This document shows, in pieces, positions 20,448 through 30,028 of a stretch of DNA of 63,545 nucleotides. The stretch is from the NCBI RefSeq assembly GCF_002242805.1, contig NZ_MCGQ01000037.1, positions 1 through 63,545 of the forward strand, read 5' to 3'. Position 1 is the first letter of the stretch; the number at the start of each line of letters is the position of its first letter. The position numbers were made by a program, and so were the translations under genes. This stretch comes from Streptomyces diastatochromogenes. GTDB lineage: Bacteria; Actinomycetota; Actinomycetes; Streptomycetales; Streptomycetaceae. The notes under the pieces were generated by a model, which searched no databases, was not told the DNA's origin, and worked only from the letters and a program-made list of their open reading frames with translations.

Positions 20448-23260
20448 CGACCGTCCCCCTTAGTCGTTCCTGGTGCTGTGCCGTTCCGGGCGTCGCCCGC
20501 GGCGTTCTCCTCACGGCCGCGCTGCCAGCCGCGCTGGAGCGAGGCCATCCGGCTGCGGACCTCGTCGGCGTCGCGGTCGGCGGGCTGCGCCACGTCTTCC
20601 GGGCGCCGTTCGGCTTCCTGCCTCAGCTGCGGGGCCAGGTTGGCCTGGCGTACGCGCCGGGGCAGCGGCCCGGCGCCGGGTGCGGGGGCCGCGCCGCCGG
20701 TGGGCAGGACGCCGTCGCCCGGGCCGTCACCGGAAGCGGCCGCCGCGGGCCGGGTCCGTCTGGGCAGCGCCGGGGCTTCGGAGGTCTGGTCGCCGCCGCC
20801 GGCCGCCGTGGCCGTGCGCTCGTCGACGCGGTCGGCGAGTCCGGTGCGCCGGGTTGCCTCACCGCGGCGGCGGGCCGGCAGGGGAGCCAGTCCGCCGGTG
20901 TCGGCGCGGCGCGGGCCGGCCGCGGGCTGCTCGTCCGGTTCGCCGCGGCGGGACCGCTGCTCGGTGACGGGCCTGCCGTGCGAACTGACCAGCTTCGGCG
21001 TCTGGCGCTGGGGCAGCGGTACGGGTCCGCCGGAGCGGGCATCGGCCGGGGTGTCGTCGGCGCGCGGGACGGCCGGCTGATGGGGTTCGACCAGCCGGGA
21101 GGCCGCCTGGTCATCGGCGCCGCGGCCGCGGGGGCGGGGGCGGAACAGGCCGCCGCGCTCGCTCTCCTCGTCGGTCAGGGCGCCCGGGAAGTCGTCGATG
21201 GCGTCCAGGTCCACGGGGGCTTCCAGCTCGACCGGACCGTCCAGCAGAGGGGCCGGCCGGCCGGGCAGCTGCACCGGGGCATGCGACCGGGCGGGGGTGA
21301 GGCTCGCCGCCGGCTCGGCTTCCTTCGAGGGGCGGTCGAGGCGGAAGCCGATGCCGTTGGTGTCCGGGACGTCATCGGTCAGCAGCGCGTCGGGGATGAA
21401 CACGACGGCGGTGGTGCCGCCGTAGGGGGACGGCTGCAGGGAGACGCGGACGTTCTGGCGCTGGGCGAGGCGGCTGACCACGAACAGGCCAAGGCGGTCC
21501 GTGTCCGAGAGTTCGAACTCGGGGGTCTCGGCGAGCCGGAGGTTGGCGTCGAGCAGCGCCTCGGCCGTCATGCCGAGTCCCCGGTCGTGGATCTCCAGGG
21601 TGAAGCCGTTGGCGACCCGCTCGCCGAGGACCTGGACGGCGGTGTGCGGCGGCGAGAAGACCGTGGCGTTCTCGAGGAGTTCGGCCACGAGGTGGGTGAC
21701 GTCGGCGACGGCGGGACCGGTGACCGCGACCCGCGCCAGGCGCCGCACCTCGACGCGCTCGTAGTCCTCGACCTCGGCGACGGCGGCGCGGACGATGTCC
21801 ATCAGCTGCACGGGGCGGCGCCACTGCCGCGACGGTGCGGCGCCGGAGAGGATCACCAGGCCCTCGGCGTGCCGGCGCATACGGGTGGTGAGGTGGTCCA
21901 GGCGGAACAGGTCGGCGAGTTCGTCGGTGTCCTCGGTCCTGCGCTCCATGGTGTCGAGCAGGGTGAGCTGCTTGTGCAGGAGGACCTGGCTGCGGCGGGC
22001 GAGGTTGACGAAGACCTCGGAGACGCCGGCCCGCAGTTCGGCCTGCTTGACGGCGGCCTCGACGGCCGCGCGCTGGAGGGTGTTGAGGGCCTGGCCGACC
22101 TCGCCGATCTCGTTCTTGTCGTACTCCAGCCGGGGCACCTCGGTCTCGACGTCGACCTGTTCCCCGGCGGAGAGGCGGCGCATCACGCTGGGCAGCCGCA
22201 CCCCGGACGCCTCGTGCGCCTCCAGGCGCAGCTGCCGCAGGTCGCGTATGAGACTGCGGCCGACGCGCACGGACAGGACGACGGAGAGCAGGAGGGCGAC
22301 GAGGCCGAGGACGCCGGCGACGGCCGCCTGCACGATCACGCCCATGGCCACGGGCTGCGTGCGGTCCTGGAAGCGGTCGCCGACCTGGTCGTCGAGGGTG
22401 CCGAGTTTGTCGAGGACGCTCGCCGCTGTGGAGTCCCAGCTCTGGGCGGTGACACCGTGCGGGGTTCCGGAATCGGTGGCGATCGCGGTCTGTTCGGCCA
22501 CGCGCAGCGGGGCGGTGGTGGCGTTCTTCCAGAAGCGTTCGTACCGTTCGCGCTCCGAGGCGGGCAGGAGCGGCAGGCTGATGTCGTACAGCAGCGTGCG
22601 CTGGGCGACGAGGTCGGAGATGTCGCGGGTCTCGTCGTGGGAGAGCCTGCCGACGACCAGCGCGGAGCCGAGCAGGGCGTCCTCACGGGAGAGCAGTTCG
22701 CGGGCGCGGTTCACGTTGACCAGGGCCCGGGCCTGCTTGTCCATGTCGACGTCGTCGATGCCGTCGAGGGCGTCCAGCAGGGTGTAGCAGGGGTCGACGA
22801 GCTGGTCGTAGCGGTCGAGAGCCTGGGCTCGGTTGACCGTGCGCTGCTCGACGCTGCGGCGCAGGGAGTCGAGGGCGTCGAAGGCGTCCAGGACGGTGGT
22901 GAGGCGCTCGCCGTCGTCCCCGTCCATGGCGTCGCGGACGTCGTGGTCCTTGGCGCTCCTGCGGATCTCGGCGACGGCCCGGTCGGTGGCGGTGCGGGTG
23001 CGGTGCAGCGCCGTGAGGGCGTCGGCCGCTCGCGGGTCGGCGAGGTAGACGAGGGTCTGCCGGCGTTCCTGCTGCAGGCCGCGGACGGCGTCCTCGGTGG
23101 GATAGGAGACGTTCTGGACGATGTCGGACACGTGGAAGAGCCGGGTGACTTCACGCCCCGTGAGCACCGTGGCGAAGCCCCAGATGGCGGTCAGGGACAC
23201 CAGCGGCACGAGAAGCAGCGCCACGATCTTCCGGCGGATCGACTTCCCGCGAAAGCGCAT
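20444..23260 (-). CDS. cvnA: Conservon sensor CvnA (histidine-kinase-like membrane protein)
   Basis: A 938-residue membrane sensor. Residues 8-32 form the first membrane helix (KIVALLLVPLVSLTAIWG), followed by an extracellular nitrate-sensing-like domain, a second helix (VQAAVAGVLGLVALLLSVVL), HAMP, and a kinase core. The pseudo H-box reads LDHLTTRMRRHAEGLVIL and the ATP-binding N-box ELLENATVFSPP lies near residue 527, with IHDRGLGM behind it. The C-terminal 250 residues are proline- and charge-rich and disordered. GGGGGAGG before ATG at 23260 fixes the start. It heads the cvnABC-oxoprolinase-cvnD operon. The extracellular ligand is unknown. Confidence 0.93.
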   Translation of the reverse strand: MRFRGKSIRRKIVALLLVPLVSLTAIWGFATVLTGREVTRLFHVSDIVQNVSYPTEDAVRGLQQERRQTLVYLADPRAADALTALHRTRTATDRAVAEIRRSAKDHDVRDAMDGDDGERLTTVLDAFDALDSLRRSVEQRTVNRAQALDRYDQLVDPCYTLLDALDGIDDVDMDKQARALVNVNRARELLSREDALLGSALVVGRLSHDETRDISDLVAQRTLLYDISLPLLPASERERYERFWKNATTAPLRVAEQTAIATDSGTPHGVTAQSWDSTAASVLDKLGTLDDQVGDRFQDRTQPVAMGVIVQAAVAGVLGLVALLLSVVLSVRVGRSLIRDLRQLRLEAHEASGVRLPSVMRRLSAGEQVDVETEVPRLEYDKNEIGEVGQALNTLQRAAVEAAVKQAELRAGVSEVFVNLARRSQVLLHKQLTLLDTMERRTEDTDELADLFRLDHLTTRMRRHAEGLVILSGAAPSRQWRRPVQLMDIVRAAVAEVEDYERVEVRRLARVAVTGPAVADVTHLVAELLENATVFSPPHTAVQVLGERVANGFTLEIHDRGLGMTAEALLDANLRLAETPEFELSDTDRLGLFVVSRLAQRQNVRVSLQPSPYGGTTAVVFIPDALLTDDVPDTNGIGFRLDRPSKEAEPAASLTPARSHAPVQLPGRPAPLLDGPVELEAPVDLDAIDDFPGALTDEESERGGLFRPRPRGRGADDQAASRLVEPHQPAVPRADDTPADARSGGPVPLPQRQTPKLVSSHGRPVTEQRSRRGEPDEQPAAGPRRADTGGLAPLPARRRGEATRRTGLADRVDERTATAAGGGDQTSEAPALPRRTRPAAAASGDGPGDGVLPTGGAAPAPGAGPLPRRVRQANLAPQLRQEAERRPEDVAQPADRDADEVRSRMASLQRGWQRGREENAAGDARNGTAPGTTKGDGR

Positions 23261-23681
23261 GGCCTCCCCCAGCTCGACCCCCGCCGGTCGGGGGTACACA
23301 TGTCCATCAGCAAACGTGCGCGAGCCTACTACCGCCCCACAGCTAACTCGAAGACATGTCCGGAGGGTGAACTTCCGCACCGGCGGCGAGACATGGCGAG
23401 TTGTCCGGGCATTGCGGGAGATTGCGCCCGGGATCTGGGTGCCTGCGACGGGACGGTCCGAAGCAGTACGGACAGCCGGATGGCTGGAATTTTTCGCAAG
23501 TGGGGAATCTTCGAGGGCCGTTGTTCGTCTTTCTCTACGGGAAATGGGGGCGGAATCGGCCACAGGAGCCGCATCCCGCACCCCGGCGGCGTAAAACAGC
23601 GCAAGCCGGGCAGCCACTGGGGAGTCGGGGTCCACGGACACCGGGGCGAGCGGTCTACCGGCGGTGGGGAGTGACACGGTG
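23261..23681. promoter_or_regulatory. Divergent promoter region of cvnA and a membrane protein gene
   Basis: These 421 bases separate divergent genes and contain no gene I can support. ACATGTCC occurs twice, near 23298 and 23353, and might be a regulator's repeat. A short AT-richer run near 23486-23540 could hold promoters for the plus-strand gene, but no clear -35/-10 pair stands out. Confidence 0.4.
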
Positions 23682-24212
23682 ATGGGCACGGCGGAGCGGC
23701 GCGGGGCGCCCGAGGAGAGCGTGGCGGTGCGCTCGGCGGCGCGGCGGGGTGATGAGGCGCCGGATCGCGACATTCCGGTGCGTGAGCGTGACAGGGAGTC
23801 CGACGGACAACAGCAGCCGAATCACCGGCCGTTGTGGATCGAGGAGCCGGCACGCCGGCGCCGGATGCCCGACCCGGTGCGTACGGCGGCGGTGCGGGCG
23901 GTGCTGATCATCTCGGTGACGCTGATCCAGGCCATGGTGGCGTTCCTGTGCACGCTGGCCGGGTCCTGGCTGGCGTTCCCGATGGTGATCAGCAGCGTGG
24001 CCAGCACGGTGGTGGCCACGTGGGCCGTCGTCGACGTGTGGGTGACCCGGCAGGTGTACAACCAGCGGTACGGCGTGGTCTCCGAGCCGAGCAGCACGGC
24101 CCGGTCGCTGCGCCGCGAGCGCCGGGCCCGCCGGCGTCAGCAGCGGGCCGCCCTGCGGGAGCAGGAGCGGATACGCCGGCGGGGCGGCACCGGGCAGCTG
24201 TCCCACTCCTGA
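23682..24212 (+). CDS. Small two-helix membrane protein, hypothetical
   Basis: A 176-residue protein with a polar N-terminal 70 residues, two membrane helices (AAVRAVLIISVTLIQAMVAFL and a second around residues 101-120), and a strongly basic tail rich in RRERRARRRQQR. The arrangement places both ends in the cytoplasm, and the tail could bind nucleic acid or acidic lipid. ATG at 23682 has GGGGAG about ten bases upstream; GTG at 23679 is an alternative. It is divergent from the conservon and converges on the SMC-like gene. I do not recognise the family. Confidence 0.7.
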   Translation: MGTAERRGAPEESVAVRSAARRGDEAPDRDIPVRERDRESDGQQQPNHRPLWIEEPARRRRMPDPVRTAAVRAVLIISVTLIQAMVAFLCTLAGSWLAFPMVISSVASTVVATWAVVDVWVTRQVYNQRYGVVSEPSSTARSLRRERRARRRQQRAALREQERIRRRGGTGQLSHS

Positions 24213-24322
24213 CCTTCGGCGGCCGGCACCCGTCGTCACAGCACGGCAGGCTCCACCCGCCGCTTCTCCGGTGCGAGTTCACGCCGGACCCGCATGACGG
24301 GCCGGGGGGCGCTCCACCGAGA

Positions 24323-24378
24323 GCACGGCGACCGTGCGCCCGTCGCGTTCGTAACGGGCGAGGCAGCCGCCTCGCCCG
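24323..24378. terminator. Pair of hairpins between convergent genes
   Basis: Two stem-loops lie side by side in the gap between convergent genes: GCACGG-CGA-CCGTGC at 24323-24337, and a ten-base stem CGGGCGAGGC / GCCTCGCCCG with loop AGCC at 24355-24378. The second is 44 bases downstream of the SMC-like gene stop and is a good terminator for that operon. Confidence 0.65.
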
Positions 24379-24421
24379 GGCGCCCCACGGCCGCACCGGC
24401 CGGTGAAACCGCGCCTGGCGG

Positions 24422-27400
24422 CTAGGCCGGCCGCTTGTACATCCGTGTCGCCGTGATCTCGCTGTGCACCGCTTCTCCCGTCTGGGGCTGCTGAGGCAAC
24501 CCGGGCCGGAGATGTTCCTCCACGCTGATGTACTTCAGGCCCGCCCTGAGGTCGGCGTCGTTGCGCAGCCGGATGACCAGCGGGAACTCCGCAAGCGCGG
24601 TCGTGTCGAACAGGCCGGTGGTGTACAGCAGCTGGACGCCCAGCGCGTCGGAGACGGCCCGCTGAAGCTCCAGCAGGTACGTCGCGTTGGCGCGGCCGAT
24701 GGGGTTGTCCAGGAACAGCGTGCCCGCGTGCCGGTGCTTGTCGCGGCCGCGGTCGTTCGAGCGCAGGGCCGCCATCGTGCAGTACAGGGCGATGGCGGCC
24801 GTCAGCAGCTGACCACCCGAGAACACGTCGCCCATCTGCCCGACCGGCACGCGTTCGGCACGCAGTACGGCGTCGGGCTTGAGGATCTCGACGGCCACGC
24901 CCTTCGGCTGCAGTGCCGCCGCGACTCCTCGCAGGAGCAGGGACATGCCGTCCCGGCGCAGGTCGGAGTTCTTCTTGACGGCCGCGCGGGTGGCCTCGTC
25001 GATGACCTCGCCGAGCCGTTCGCTGAGCGTGGCCTGGTCGGGCTCCTCGAAGCGGATGCGCAGGAACTCCTGCCCGGACCACTCGCCGAGCCCCTCCGGG
25101 AGGCGGGAGAGCCGCTGGGCGGAGCGCAGGGTGGCGAGGGCCGACTCGACCAGCCCCCTGAGCCGGTCCACGATCGAGTCCCGGTTGCGCTCCAGCTGTG
25201 CCAACTCGTCGGTGAGGACGCGCAGTCGGGGCGCGAAGGCGTCCGCCCACTTCTGGGCGTGCTCGGGCAGCGCGGATGCGGGCAGCTCACGGATCTGCTG
25301 CCGCGCGGGGGTGCGGACCTGCTCGTAGCGCGTGGAGTTGGCGTGCCGGACGAGCACGTCGCTCGCCTCGCGCACGGCCGCATCGGCGGCGGACAGGTCG
25401 GCGGCGCAGCCGCGCAGCGAGCGGCGGGCCTCGGCGGCCGAGTGCCGGGCCTCCTCCAGGCTGCCGGGGTACGGCTCCGGCTCCTCCTGCTCCTCCTCGG
25501 GGGTGTGCTCGCGCAGCAGGTCGCGGAGCATCGCGGCGATCTCGTCGAAGCCGCCGGCCGCGTCCTCGGCGGCCCGGTGGGCGTCGAGCAGCTCGGCGTG
25601 GGCCTCCCGGGCCTCGGCCAGCGCCTCGGTGCGGGTGGCGAGTTCGGCCGTGGCGGTGCGCAGCAGGGCCTGGGCGTGCTCGGCGTCGCGCGGGACGAGT
25701 TCCTCGGCCAGCTCGGTGTGCGCCTCGCCGTCCTCGGGGGCGAGCCGCTCCGCCTCGCCGCGCAGCCGGCCGAGCTGTTCGCTCGCGGTCGACATGCGGG
25801 TCTCCAGGAGCTGCACCAGCTCCTCCGCGCGCGCGGCGGCGGCCTGCCGGGAGGGGCCGTCGGAGCCGTCGGGCGACTGGAGCAGCTGTTCGGCGCGCGT
25901 GCGGACCTTGTTGCTGAGCCGGTCCAGCTCGGCGAGGGACGCGCTCTCGTCGCTCTCGGCCCGGGCCTGTTCGGCGCGCAGGTCGGCGCCGACGCCGACC
26001 TTCTCGTACACCTGGGAGGCGGCCCGATAGGCCTCGCGCAGGGCCGGCAGGGACACCTTCGGGGCGTCCGGGTCCGCCGCCGGTACGTCGTCGGGGGCGC
26101 CGGCGATCTCGGAGCGCTCGGCGCGCAGGGCACGCGCGGTGCGGCGGGCGTCGTCCGCGGCCCGCTGGGTGGCGCGGCGGTCCTCGTCGGCGGCACGGGC
26201 GCGGTCCAGGCACGTCTGGGCGCGGGCCTCCGACTCGGCGCCTTCGTCGGCGAGTTCGCGGAGTTTGACCTGCCAGCCGGCACGCTCGCGGAGCCGGTAG
26301 GCGAGTCCGGCGAGGGCGTCGGCGGCACGGCGGGCCTTCTGCGCGGCCTCCTGACGCTCGTCACGGACCTGTGTGGCCTCGGCGGCGACCTCGTCGGCCT
26401 CCGCGCGCGCGGTGCGCGCCTCGGTCAGCTCGGCCTCGGCCTCCTGCGCGAACGCGCGCGCTTCCCGGGCGGCGTCGGCGAGTTCGGTGAGGCGTCCGGC
26501 CGGGCAGCCGGTGCGCCAGGACGCGAGCCGCGCGGCCAGCTCGCGGTCCTTGCCGAGGCGGGCGGCGAGGGCGCGGATCTCCTCGTCGCGCTCGGTGGCC
26601 CGCGCGCGCAGCGCCTGCCGCTCCTCGTCGGCGGCGTGCTCGTCGTGCATGGCCGGGTTCGGGGGCACCAGGAAGACGTCACCCGGGGCGGCGTCGGGCG
26701 CCGGGGTCGGGGCGAGCAGGGCGGCGGCCGTACCGACGGCGACGGCGGAGCGCGGCAGCAGGGCGGCGTCGCTGAGCGCCTCGCGGGCACGCGCGTGCGT
26801 GTCCGGGTCGGTGATGATGACGCCGTCGACCAGTTCGGGGCGGGCGGCGAGCACGCGCGCGTGGTCGGCGGGGTCGACGGCCTGCGCGAGGTAGCGCCAG
26901 CCCGGGAGTGCGGGGATGCCGTGCTCGCCCAGGTACTCCACGGTGGCCAGCACGTCCGGCCCGGGCGGCAGCAGTCCGCCGTCGCCGAGGGCCCCGAGGA
27001 TACGGGCGTCGTCGGCGGCGGCGGTGCGCAGTTCGAAGAGGTGCCGTTCGGCGGTCGTCACGGCGTCGTCGAGAAGTTCGCGCAACTCGTCCGCGAAGCG
27101 GTCGAGTTCCTCGGGGCTGAGCGGGCTCTCGGCGAGGGAACGGGAGTCCTCGGACGAGTCTCCCCCGCGCGCGGGGGAGCCGTCGGCCGCTCCCGACCTG
27201 GGGCCGGGCACAGCGGCCCGCGCCGTCCCGGGTGCGCCCGGCAGGCTCAGCAGCTCCGCGAGCCGTTCCTCGGCGGCCAGGGCCTGGGCGAGGCGCCGCT
27301 CGGCCTCGTGGCCCCGCTCGGCCGCCGTCGCCGCGTCGGCCGCGCGGGCCGCGGTCAGCTCCGCGCGGGACTCGGCCGAGGCCGCCTCGCGCGCGTGCTC

Positions 27401-29080
27401 GGTCGCCTTGCGGGCGGCCTCACGGGCCGCGTCCCAGGCGGCCACGGCGGTCTTCTCGGCGTCACTGGCGGCGAGGGCGGCACGGGCCGGGTCGGCGTCC
27501 GGTGCGCTGTCGTCGAGCCAGCCCGCGCGGACCGCCTCGGCCGTCTCCTGCTCGACCTCGGCGAGACGCTGGCGCAGGTGCCCGGCCTCACTGCGGGCCC
27601 GCTGCGCCTCGGTGGCGGCGGAGGTGGAGTCCCGGTAGGCGGAGTCGCTGACCTCCTGGAGCGCGGCGGAGCGCTGCTCCTCCTCGTTGGCGAGGGCCTC
27701 GGCGCTCTCGGCGGCCGCGTGCAGGGCCCGTACGAGGTCCACGGCGGCCTTGGCGCGGGCCGCGAGCGCGGGCGCGGCGTCCCGCTCGGCCTCCTGGATC
27801 GCGGCGGACACGCGCGCGACGCGGTCGGCGGCGGCGCGGTGCCGCAGCACGGCCTCGGCGGCCTGCCAGGCGGAGTGCAGCGTGCGCGCGTCGGCCAGCT
27901 CGCGCTTCTGCGCGGCGGCGGACTTCTCGGCGGCGGCGAGCGCCAGGGAGGCGTGCCGGAAGGCGAGTTCGGCGGCGACCAGTGCGCTGCGCTCCCGGGC
28001 GCCCTCGGAGTGCGTGACGGCGTAGGCGGCGGCCGTGACGCGCTGCGCGAGGTCGGCGGCCCGCACCCGCTCCTGCACGGCCCGCGCGGACAGCCGCCGG
28101 GCCAGTGTGCGGGTACGGCGCTCGGCGCCGGCGTGGATGTCGCGCGCACGCGCGCGTGCCTCGGCGGCCTCGACGATCCGCCCGAGCAGGTCCACGGAAC
28201 CGGCCGTGAAGTCCCGTTCGGCGATCAGCTCGGCGCGCCGGCCCAGCTTGTTGCCGAAGCCGCTGACGAGGTCGGCGAGGCCGTCGGTGTCGCGGGTGTC
28301 GGTGACCGCGCGCAGCAGCAGGTCGGTGAAGTCGGAGTCCTTCTTGACCGCGAAGAGACCGGCCGCCTCGCCCTCGTCTGCGTTCATCTCCCGCTGGTAG
28401 CGGAAGAGTTCGGGGTCGAGGCCGAGGTCGCCCAGGTGCTCGATCCAGCGGTCGTGGATCTCCTCCCAGTGCACCTCCAGATGCGGGTAGGCCTTCCCGG
28501 CCTCGGTGAGGGCGTCGCGGAAGCCCTTCATGGTGCGGCGGCGTCCCTGGGCGCCCGAGGTGCCCTCGACGGGCGGCCGTACGGCGGTGGACTCGGCGAC
28601 GGGCAGGTTGTCCAGGCTCAGGCCGGGGCCGGGCCGGAAGGAGTACCAGGCCTCGGCGAACTTCCGCGGATCGTTGGAGACCTGGCGTCCGCGCCACTCG
28701 CTGGCCTTGCCGACGACCACGCATTCGCCGGTCTGCACGTGCTGCCACTCCAGCGCCACGTGTCCGCAGTCGTCGGCGAGCAGGAACTTGCGCAGCACGC
28801 CGGAGCTGGCGCCGCCGAGGGTGTTGCGGTGGCCGGGCAGCATCACCGAGAAGATCAGCTTGAGCAGTACGGACTTGCCGCCGCCGTTCTCCAGGAACAG
28901 CACGCCCGCGGGCGCGGGGCGGCGCGGCGGTCCGGCCGGCTCCTCCTCGAAGAACTCCGCCTGCATGGGCGCGGGGTCGGGCACGGGCTCGCCCACGCCC
29001 CGCAGGTCAAGCACGGTGTCGGCGTAGCGCGCACCGGCGGGACCGATGGAGTAGAGGCGGACCCGGGACAGCTCGTACAT
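24422..29080 (-). CDS. SMC/MukB-like coiled-coil ATPase (JetC-like)
   Basis: A 1552-residue protein with split ABC ATPase halves at its ends and long coiled coils between. The Walker A loop LENGGGKS lies at residues 63-70, the ABC signature FSGGQ at 1420-1424, and the Walker B LFLDNP at 1455-1460. A globular hinge-like segment at about 690-815 divides two Ala/Glu/Arg-rich coiled-coil arms. This is the plan of MukB, MksB and Wadjet JetC. The residue after the Walker B aspartate is Asn where SMC proteins have Glu. It is the third gene of a minus-strand operon, 38 bases after a MukE-like gene. Role inferred: DNA loop extrusion, chromosome organisation or plasmid exclusion. Confidence 0.8.
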   Translation of the reverse strand: MYELSRVRLYSIGPAGARYADTVLDLRGVGEPVPDPAPMQAEFFEEEPAGPPRRPAPAGVLFLENGGGKSVLLKLIFSVMLPGHRNTLGGASSGVLRKFLLADDCGHVALEWQHVQTGECVVVGKASEWRGRQVSNDPRKFAEAWYSFRPGPGLSLDNLPVAESTAVRPPVEGTSGAQGRRRTMKGFRDALTEAGKAYPHLEVHWEEIHDRWIEHLGDLGLDPELFRYQREMNADEGEAAGLFAVKKDSDFTDLLLRAVTDTRDTDGLADLVSGFGNKLGRRAELIAERDFTAGSVDLLGRIVEAAEARARARDIHAGAERRTRTLARRLSARAVQERVRAADLAQRVTAAAYAVTHSEGARERSALVAAELAFRHASLALAAAEKSAAAQKRELADARTLHSAWQAAEAVLRHRAAADRVARVSAAIQEAERDAAPALAARAKAAVDLVRALHAAAESAEALANEEEQRSAALQEVSDSAYRDSTSAATEAQRARSEAGHLRQRLAEVEQETAEAVRAGWLDDSAPDADPARAALAASDAEKTAVAAWDAAREAARKATEHAREAASAESRAELTAARAADAATAAERGHEAERRLAQALAAEERLAELLSLPGAPGTARAAVPGPRSGAADGSPARGGDSSEDSRSLAESPLSPEELDRFADELRELLDDAVTTAERHLFELRTAAADDARILGALGDGGLLPPGPDVLATVEYLGEHGIPALPGWRYLAQAVDPADHARVLAARPELVDGVIITDPDTHARAREALSDAALLPRSAVAVGTAAALLAPTPAPDAAPGDVFLVPPNPAMHDEHAADEERQALRARATERDEEIRALAARLGKDRELAARLASWRTGCPAGRLTELADAAREARAFAQEAEAELTEARTARAEADEVAAEATQVRDERQEAAQKARRAADALAGLAYRLRERAGWQVKLRELADEGAESEARAQTCLDRARAADEDRRATQRAADDARRTARALRAERSEIAGAPDDVPAADPDAPKVSLPALREAYRAASQVYEKVGVGADLRAEQARAESDESASLAELDRLSNKVRTRAEQLLQSPDGSDGPSRQAAAARAEELVQLLETRMSTASEQLGRLRGEAERLAPEDGEAHTELAEELVPRDAEHAQALLRTATAELATRTEALAEAREAHAELLDAHRAAEDAAGGFDEIAAMLRDLLREHTPEEEQEEPEPYPGSLEEARHSAAEARRSLRGCAADLSAADAAVREASDVLVRHANSTRYEQVRTPARQQIRELPASALPEHAQKWADAFAPRLRVLTDELAQLERNRDSIVDRLRGLVESALATLRSAQRLSRLPEGLGEWSGQEFLRIRFEEPDQATLSERLGEVIDEATRAAVKKNSDLRRDGMSLLLRGVAAALQPKGVAVEILKPDAVLRAERVPVGQMGDVFSGGQLLTAAIALYCTMAALRSNDRGRDKHRHAGTLFLDNPIGRANATYLLELQRAVSDALGVQLLYTTGLFDTTALAEFPLVIRLRNDADLRAGLKYISVEEHLRPGLPQQPQTGEAVHSEITATRMYKRPA

Positions 29081-29118
29081 GGCGGACTCTCGTCAGTCTT
29101 CTGGCAGATCGGGAAAGT

Positions 29119-29997
29119 TCAGGAATGGAACGGCAGCCCGGCGTCGGCCACCAGGTCCAGGTCGCTGGTGTCGTCGGCGGGCAGCAGGCTCGCCGTGCCG
29201 TCGGTGACCGGGACGACGCCCAGCTCCAGCAGTTCGGCCATCGCCGCGCTGCCGGCCATGTCGCGCACCTGAAGCTGGTAGCGGGCCGTGGTTCGGTAGG
29301 TGCCGCCGTGGTCGTCACCGGTGCGCTGCAGGAACCCCGAGTCGGTGAGGAAGGCCGCCGCCTTGCCGACGATGCCCGTGGTGGAACCGGCGAGGCGACG
29401 GGCGTCCTTGGTGGCGCCGGTCGCGCTGCGTCTGGCCCAGATCCGCCAGGCGGCCTCCAGTCCGGGCGCGTCGGTCGCCGGGTCGGTGTTGTCGCCCTGC
29501 TCCTCGGCGCGCTCCTCCAGGCGGCGGCAGGCCTGCCGTACGAAGGCGTCGACGCCGTTGACGGTGATCCGGCCGATGTAGGAGTCGTCGGCCAGGTCCT
29601 CCGGGCGCGGGAACGCCAGCGCGGCCACGGCGAGATGGGCCAGTCCGTGCAGGAACCGGTCTCCCGAGTCGGCGGCGGTGCGACGCGCGTAGTCGCCCAT
29701 GCGGACGGCGAACACCGAGTCCTCGGCGGCCGTCACGGCCATCCCCGCGCGCGGGGACACCTCCAGCACGACGAGTCCGAGACCGGCGGCGACGGCGTCC
29801 GCAAGTCGCGCGAACGCCGGGTCGTCACGGTAACGGCGCAGCAGCTCCGTGTACTCCTGGTCGCGCGCCGGCTGCAGCTTGGGCTGCAGCCCGAAGGCGA
29901 CGAGCCGCGCCGCGTCGGCGGCGTCGGCAGGGGTGACGGCGGCGGAGGCCGAGGGGGCCGGGGCCTCGGTGTCACTCCACTCGACGTGCTCGCTCAC
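29119..29997 (-). CDS. MukE/JetB-like subunit
   Basis: A 292-residue acidic protein with no membrane segment. It lies between a MukF-like and a MukB-like gene and has the size and helix-rich, winged-helix-like look of MukE/JetB subunits; for example IVGKAAAFLTDSGFLQRTGDDHGGTYRTT reads as helix plus beta wing. These subunits dimerise and bind the kleisin middle region, stabilising the SMC complex on DNA. The start is GTG at 29997, 31 bases after the upstream stop. Similarity is by position and architecture, not by a diagnostic motif, so the family call is an inference. Confidence 0.6.
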   Translation of the reverse strand: MSEHVEWSDTEAPAPSASAAVTPADAADAARLVAFGLQPKLQPARDQEYTELLRRYRDDPAFARLADAVAAGLGLVVLEVSPRAGMAVTAAEDSVFAVRMGDYARRTAADSGDRFLHGLAHLAVAALAFPRPEDLADDSYIGRITVNGVDAFVRQACRRLEERAEEQGDNTDPATDAPGLEAAWRIWARRSATGATKDARRLAGSTTGIVGKAAAFLTDSGFLQRTGDDHGGTYRTTARYQLQVRDMAGSAAMAELLELGVVPVTDGTASLLPADDTSDLDLVADAGLPFHS

Positions 29998-30028
29998 GGC
30001 TTGGGCTCCTTGTCGCGCTGTTGTTCAC

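Noticed and set aside
24279..24421. A minus-strand frame continuing past the SMC-like gene stop, ending in LARYERDGRTVAVLSVERPP
   Set aside because: It vaguely resembles the tail of a ParE/RelE-type toxin, but it has no start of its own, most of the longer frame lies antiparallel in register to the SMC-like gene, and the stretch holds two terminator-like hairpins.
24464..29272. A 1602-codon open frame on the plus strand opposite the SMC-like gene
   Set aside because: It is the antisense shadow of a very GC-rich coiled-coil gene: no ribosome binding site, composition dominated by Gly, Arg, Val and Gln, and no recognisable motif. The minus-strand frame has ATPase motifs at both ends.
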